Source of the DNA: a virus
Virus record (IMG/VR): IMGVR_UViG_3300008113_000012
Span: 44,456-108,455 of that record
DNA: 64,000 bases
Reading direction: 5' to 3' (one strand)
The position numbers and the translations under genes are program-made. Positions 59,730-64,000 of this stretch are shown piece by piece; position 1 is the stretch's first letter, and every line of letters starts with the position of its first letter. The notes below the pieces were generated by a model. That model was given only the letters and a program-made list of their open reading frames with translations, was not told the origin of the DNA and made no database searches.

Positions 59730-60809
59730 ATGGCAACAAAAGCATTTGACTTATCGAAATTCCGTAAAACCCTAACCAAGAGCATTGATGGTTTAGGTGT
59801 TGGCTTTAATGATCCTACAGATTGGATCTCAACAGGCAACTATGCTCTAAACTATTTGATTAGTTCAGATTTTAACAAAGGTGTGCCACTTGGTAAAGTG
59901 ACAGTCCTTGCAGGTGAATCAGGTGCTGGCAAGAGCTACATCTGTTCAGGCAACCTTATCAAAGCCGCTCAACAACAAGGCATTTATGTAGTGTTAGTTG
60001 ACAGCGAAAACGCTCTTGATGAGAAATGGCTTCATGCACTTGGCGTAGATACAAGTGAACAAAAGCTATTAAAACTTAACATGGCTATGATTGACGACGT
60101 GGCAAAAACCATTAGTGAATTCATGAAAGAGTATAAAACAATGGATGAAGCAACTCGTCCTAAAGTATTGTTTGTAATTGACTCATTGGGTATGTTGTTA
60201 ACTCCTACTGACGTTAATCAGTTCGAAGCAGGTGAAATGAAAGGTGACATGGGTCGTAAGCCTAAGGCACTTACAAGTCTTGTTCGTAACTGTGTAAACA
60301 TGTTTGGTAGTTATAATGTTGGATTAGTTTGTACTAATCACACATACGCAAGCCAGGATATGTTTGATCCAGATGACAAAATCTCAGGCGGTCAAGGCTT
60401 TATCTATGCGTCTAGCATTGTTATTGCTATGCGTAAATTGAAATTAAAAACTGATGCTGATGGTAATAAAACTACAACTGTCAACGGTATCCGTGCAGCC
60501 TGTAAGATTATGAAAACACGCTATGCTAAGCCGTTTGAATCTGTTCAAGTTGAGATTCCGTATGCAACAGGTATGAGTCCTTATAGCGGCTTAACAGACC
60601 TGTGTGAGGCAAAAGGTTTTCTTACAAAAGATGGCAACAGACTTAAATACGTTTCTACAGATGGTACAGAGATTAAAATGTATCGTAAGGAATGGGAACG
60701 TAATGAAGAAGGATGCCTTGACAAAGTTATGTCAGAGTTTAATGATGTTCGCTCAGTTCCTACAGTACAACTTGCCATTGATGAAGAAACTGGAGAAATT
60801 ATAGAATGA
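59730..60809 (+). CDS. uvsX: RecA-like recombinase UvsX (359 aa)
   Basis: The phage strand-exchange protein. Walker A is GESGAGKSY at residues 63-71, the Walker B strand PKVLFVIDSLGML lies near 144-156, and the DNA-binding loop region FEAGEMKGDMGRKPKALTSL near 165-184 is typical for UvsX. LVCTNHTYASQDMFDPDDKI and GGQGFIYASSIVIAM follow. T4 UvsX has 391 residues. It stands between a small gene and an acidic gene, with uvsY downstream, and should work with gp32 and UvsY in recombination-dependent replication. Confidence 0.96.
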   Translation: MATKAFDLSKFRKTLTKSIDGLGVGFNDPTDWISTGNYALNYLISSDFNKGVPLGKVTVLAGESGAGKSYICSGNLIKAAQQQGIYVVLVDSENALDEKWLHALGVDTSEQKLLKLNMAMIDDVAKTISEFMKEYKTMDEATRPKVLFVIDSLGMLLTPTDVNQFEAGEMKGDMGRKPKALTSLVRNCVNMFGSYNVGLVCTNHTYASQDMFDPDDKISGGQGFIYASSIVIAMRKLKLKTDADGNKTTTVNGIRAACKIMKTRYAKPFESVQVEIPYATGMSPYSGLTDLCEAKGFLTKDGNRLKYVSTDGTEIKMYRKEWERNEEGCLDKVMSEFNDVRSVPTVQLAIDEETGEIIE

Positions 60810-61054
60810 ACGAAAATCATATTGGTGATATTTGGATGTTGTTTAAAGAGTACGTTGATAAAAAAGTACTTGATGTATTAGCAGAAAGATACGTTGATTT
60901 GTTAGCAGATCACGGTGTCAGCGATAAGGTTATGGCCGGCGCCTCTGGTGTTGACGATGACCTTGACAATGCTATTGACTTTTATCTAGATGAAACAAGT
61001 GACGAAGAAGAACTCGACGAAGAAGATTTAGATTCTTATGAAGATGATGAATAA
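60806..61054 (+). CDS. Small acidic protein between uvsX and uvsY (82 aa)
   Basis: It begins NHIGDIWMLFKEYVDKKVLD and ends in a run of Asp/Glu (EELDEEDLDSYEDDE). The helical part with ERYVDLLADHGVSDKVM is shared with proteins of T4-like cyanophages at the same place. It overlaps uvsX by 4 nt. The acidic tail could mimic DNA or contact gp32 or UvsX, which is inference. Confidence 0.65.
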   Translation: MNENHIGDIWMLFKEYVDKKVLDVLAERYVDLLADHGVSDKVMAGASGVDDDLDNAIDFYLDETSDEEELDEEDLDSYEDDE

Positions 61055-61057
61055 TCT

Positions 61058-61513
61058 ATGACTTGGTATACAAAAGTTTCAAAAGACATCTCGTATATTC
61101 CCGATGCCGTGGCGCACTATGAGCTTGAATTACAGGCAGCAAAGACAGATGCTCGCATAGCGGGGAACATTGAAAAAGCCGCTGCCAGGATGCCTGGCAT
61201 TGTGGAAGAACGATTTGGTCAGCTACAAGAAATTGAAGCAATTTTGGAATATTTGAATATTGAGTTACGTCGACTTAAGAGTCAACACTTCAGAAAATAT
61301 TTAGAAAACTATCAAAGGGCTTTATCTTCGAGAGACTGTGAAAAGTTTGTTGAAGGTGAGTCTGATGTAGTAGATTTTGAAAAAATTATCAACGAATTTG
61401 CCTTGCTACGTAACAAGTGGCTTGGCATTACTAAAGCTCTTGACCAGAAACAATGGCAAATAACAAATATTGTTAAGTTGCGAGTTGCTGGTATGGAAGA
61501 CGCTACCCTATAA
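61058..61513 (+). CDS. uvsY: Recombination mediator UvsY (151 aa)
   Basis: UvsY loads UvsX onto gp32-covered single strands. The pattern ELELQAAKTDARIAGNIEKA, MPGIVEERFGQLQEIEAILE, LEYLNIELRRLKSQHFRKYL, YQRALSSRDCEKFVEGESDV and LDQKQWQITNIVKLRVAGME is the UvsY signature of aquatic T4-like phages. T4 UvsY has 137 residues. It stands four bases after the acidic gene, in the same operon as uvsX. Confidence 0.92.
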   Translation: MTWYTKVSKDISYIPDAVAHYELELQAAKTDARIAGNIEKAAARMPGIVEERFGQLQEIEAILEYLNIELRRLKSQHFRKYLENYQRALSSRDCEKFVEGESDVVDFEKIINEFALLRNKWLGITKALDQKQWQITNIVKLRVAGMEDATL

Positions 61514-61552
61514 ATCAATAACACCAAAATTTAGGTATTTTTCTGTAAACTC

Positions 61553-61581
61553 TTGACTTTCTGTCAACAGTAGTATACAAT
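61553..61581 (+). promoter_or_regulatory. Sigma70-like promoter TTGACT-17-TACAAT
   Basis: TTGACT (61553-61558) and TACAAT (61576-61581), 17 bp apart. A start seven bases after the -10 box would be 61588, the A of the downstream ATG, so this early transcript may be leaderless. Confidence 0.65.
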
Positions 61582-61587
61582 TTACTT

Positions 61588-62766
61588 ATGATAACAACTG
61601 ACTCATTGCTCATAGAGCTGTTCCAACAAGGAATCGAAAGACTGGAAATTACTATCCCAACTAGAGATAAGAAAATTTTAATCAGCCTTTCAAAACAAAT
61701 TATATCGGGTCACTTTTTAACCGAAAATCAGGCAAAATTGCTGGGGAAAATTCTCAAAGAAAATTCCAAGCATTTGCCTCAGTTGACTGAAGAGCATCGT
61801 GCTGTAGTTGAGTTTCCAACATGGAGCCAACCTTTTAGAGTCATCGAACAGCTGAGAAAAATATTCATTGTCAAAGACAATGATAGTCGAATAATTGTCG
61901 AATTTACCTATAATAAGCGACTGCGACAGGTCATTGCAGACCTTAATAAATCCATTGAAGGTCAGATGCTATCAATTAATGGGAAGCAGTACAGCATCCC
62001 ACTAACTGAACAGAATGTACATACCGTAGTCAATACCTTCAAATCACAAGGCTTTGACATTGACCCAATTTTGATGAGATTTTATGAAGAAATTTTAGAA
62101 ATTTTGTTAGGTACTGCTGACCAGTTTGAAATATTCAAAATTACAAATGACAAGATGTTGTCGTTAATAAAGAAAGATGTAACAGACATCGATGAAAATA
62201 ATTTAAAACTTCTTAATGATCGAAGTCATCGATTTCAATACTCGATTTATCCTAAAAATTCAGAAATTTCACTGTCAAATTCACTAGCAAACAGGCCTGG
62301 CACAAAGGTCTGGATTGACAGCAACACTACTCCTATTACAGATATTATTCAGGCACTACAGACATTAAATCGACTTCCAGTACTATTAGTATTTAATGGC
62401 CACGACTCAAAGGAATCATTGCAAAATCTGAAAAAATTAGCAGGTGCTTTAGAAAATAACAACATTAAGACTAGTGCCGGAATTTACTTTAGATTTGACA
62501 ATGTCACAGACAATAACAAAGAATTTAATCAACTCATCTCTCATCTAGGATATAACACACCCCTAGATGACACAATTTTAGTAGCAGGAATTGCTAACAA
62601 TAAATTGCCAAAATTCATGTTAAAAAATGGATGGTATCCTAGCAGTGTTATTAGTTTTTCAAATAATTTTAAAAGTAATAAAACCAGTGTCTATTGCGAT
62701 GCAGTTGATTTGATAGTATACTACAATGACAAACGTCCCTTAGGAGGGGTAGATGCCATCGTGTAA
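61588..62766 (+). CDS. Unknown protein preceding uvsW (392 aa)
   Basis: An alpha/beta protein with no motif that I recognise. Residues 1-180 are helical and charged (LIELFQQGIERLEITIPTRD; KQIISGHFLTENQAKLLGKI; VAEFPTW-like VVEFPTWSQPFRVIEQLRKI). The C-terminal half has parallel-beta character (PVLLVFNGHDSKESLQNLKK; LVAGIANNKLPKFMLKNGWY) but no P-loop. It has its own early promoter and overlaps uvsW by 14 nt. A role with UvsW in repair or replication is likely from context only. Lys/Asn-rich composition matches the neighbours, so there is no sign of recent transfer. Confidence 0.5.
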   Translation: MITTDSLLIELFQQGIERLEITIPTRDKKILISLSKQIISGHFLTENQAKLLGKILKENSKHLPQLTEEHRAVVEFPTWSQPFRVIEQLRKIFIVKDNDSRIIVEFTYNKRLRQVIADLNKSIEGQMLSINGKQYSIPLTEQNVHTVVNTFKSQGFDIDPILMRFYEEILEILLGTADQFEIFKITNDKMLSLIKKDVTDIDENNLKLLNDRSHRFQYSIYPKNSEISLSNSLANRPGTKVWIDSNTTPITDIIQALQTLNRLPVLLVFNGHDSKESLQNLKKLAGALENNNIKTSAGIYFRFDNVTDNNKEFNQLISHLGYNTPLDDTILVAGIANNKLPKFMLKNGWYPSSVISFSNNFKSNKTSVYCDAVDLIVYYNDKRPLGGVDAIV

Positions 62767-64000
62767 ATTAATTATCCAAGATGAGGTAAATCTTAAGGTA
62801 GAAGGGCTTCCTGTTGAAATTCGACGCAAGTTAGCAAATACTTTTAAGTATGAGGATCCAACTGCCCGATATCGTCCAGCATACAAGTTAGGACGATGGG
62901 ATGGCGCAATTACCTTATTCGGATTAGGTGGCAATGGCTATCTTAGTCAGTTGCCTAAAATCTTAGAAGTTCTGGAAAAAAGTGGTGTTGAGATAACAGA
63001 AATTGTCGACAACCGTGCGCCTATTAATTTACAATTTCCTCGTGTTGAAACAGACTTCTGGGGAGATCAGACATGGCCTGTAGGACATCGTTTTGCAGGC
63101 GAGCCAATTAGACTACGAGAAGATCAAGTAGAAGTAGTTAACAAATTTCTCGAAAATCCTCAGTGTCTACAGGAAATTGCCACTGGCTTTGGTAAGACAA
63201 TTACCACTGCAACATTGGCAAAGATTTGTGAACCTTATGGCAGAACTTTTACTATTGTGCCTAATAAGAGTCTTGTTGAACAAACAGAAGAAGACTTTAT
63301 CAACTGTGGATTAGATGTCGGTGTCTACTATGGTGATCGTAAAGATCTATACAAAACACACACTATTGCTACATGGCAAAGTCTTAACATCCTTGACAAG
63401 AAAAGCAAGAATCACGAGCAAGATATTCTAACCCTTGCTGAATTTCTCGACGGCGTTCAAACAATTATGGTTGATGAAGTACACATGGCTAAGGCTACTG
63501 TGCTGAGAAATTTGTTAACACAAAACTTTAATAATGCCGCAATCCGATGGGGATTAACAGGCACAGTACCTAAAGAAGACTTTGAAGCAGAACAGATTTT
63601 TGCAAGTCTTGGTCCAGTAGTACACGAAGTTCATGCACACGAATTACAAGCACAAGGTGTATTGTCAGCTTGTCACGTAAACATTACACAACTTATTGAC
63701 TTACCAGAATTTAAGTCATATGCCGAAGAATACAAGTATCTTGTCACTGATGAAGACAGGATGATTTTTATATCAAAACTAGTAAATGGTATTTCTAATA
63801 GTGGCAATACTCTTGTACTAGTAAATCGAATAGAGACAGGTAAATTTATTGTCAACGAAATTCCAGACAGTGTCTTTATTTCAGGTGAAGTAAAAACTAA
63901 AGATAGAAAGAGTGAATACGATGAAGTTAAAACTGTTGATAACAAGATTATTGTGGCGACTTACGGTGTGGCCGCTGTGGGTATTAATATCCCCCGTATT
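62753..64000 (+). CDS. uvsW: UvsW helicase, N-terminal part (3' truncated by window edge)
   Basis: UvsW is the superfamily 2 helicase that unwinds R-loops and branched DNA and ends origin-type replication. The visible 416 residues start MPSCKLIIQDEVNLKVEG and include the N-terminal DNA-binding part with DPTARYRPAYKLGRWDGAIT, Walker A QEIATGFGKTITTATLA near 141-157, motif Ia TFTIVPNKSLVEQTEEDF, DEVH box MVDEVHMAK near 239-247, motif III RWGLTGT, and motifs IV-V up to VATYGVAAVGINIPR. T4 UvsW has 503 residues. The ATG follows AGGAGG at the ideal distance and lies inside the end of the preceding gene. Confidence 0.95.
   Translation, partial: MPSCKLIIQDEVNLKVEGLPVEIRRKLANTFKYEDPTARYRPAYKLGRWDGAITLFGLGGNGYLSQLPKILEVLEKSGVEITEIVDNRAPINLQFPRVETDFWGDQTWPVGHRFAGEPIRLREDQVEVVNKFLENPQCLQEIATGFGKTITTATLAKICEPYGRTFTIVPNKSLVEQTEEDFINCGLDVGVYYGDRKDLYKTHTIATWQSLNILDKKSKNHEQDILTLAEFLDGVQTIMVDEVHMAKATVLRNLLTQNFNNAAIRWGLTGTVPKEDFEAEQIFASLGPVVHEVHAHELQAQGVLSACHVNITQLIDLPEFKSYAEEYKYLVTDEDRMIFISKLVNGISNSGNTLVLVNRIETGKFIVNEIPDSVFISGEVKTKDRKSEYDEVKTVDNKIIVATYGVAAVGINIPRI

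Overview
This window is a piece of a contractile-tailed, T4-like bacteriophage genome, AT-rich and most like the marine or freshwater relatives of T4. Evidence: a split T4 core set can be read directly (gp23 major capsid, gp13 and gp14 neck, gp15 sheath terminator, gp18 sheath, gp19 tube, gp4, gp16/gp17 terminase, gp1 dNMP kinase, gp32, UvsX, UvsY, UvsW), and T4-type late promoter octamers (NATAAATA or GCTAAATA) sit in front of many genes. The fibre architecture (a conserved N-terminal LGRISGQLLKDNL motif, pectate-lyase-like helices, chitin-binding-like W..Y..G repeats) is typical of T4-like phages of aquatic bacteria. The host cannot be named from the sequence. Both ends are open: gp23 enters from the left and uvsW leaves on the right.

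Layout. 1-824: 3' part of gp23, then a strong terminator. 980-34962: a 34-kb block of virion adhesion and structural genes on the + strand, including four large fibre-like proteins of 1268, 1746, 2723 and 3473 residues, three related ~109-residue proteins placed after fibre genes, an extremely cysteine-rich protein and a likely fibre chaperone. 35031-38674: a three-gene cassette encoding a GT9-like glycosyltransferase, a NodU/CmcH-type carbamoyltransferase and a PAPS-type sulfotransferase, behind a hairpin that contains its own late promoter. 38671-42565: a minus-strand island of gp14, gp15 and a Nudix hydrolase. 42605-57759: neck, dNMP kinase, sheath, tube, head completion and packaging genes on +, interrupted by one minus-strand HNH endonuclease. 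57784-64000: recombination and replication genes (gp32, 2OG oxygenase, uvsX, uvsY, uvsW), served by sigma70-like promoters.

How it fits together. The late block builds head, neck, tail and an unusually elaborate adhesin set; fibre-type modules recur in the neck protein gp14 and in the sheath terminator gp15. The glycan-modifying cassette is positioned to be made late, together with the fibres, and may decorate virion or host surface sugars (inference). Several late genes have the promoter octamer exactly 13 nt before their ATG, which predicts leaderless late mRNAs; others have hairpin-filled leaders. The gp32 gene has lost its 5' coding part in this assembly, which is either an assembly error or a real lesion.
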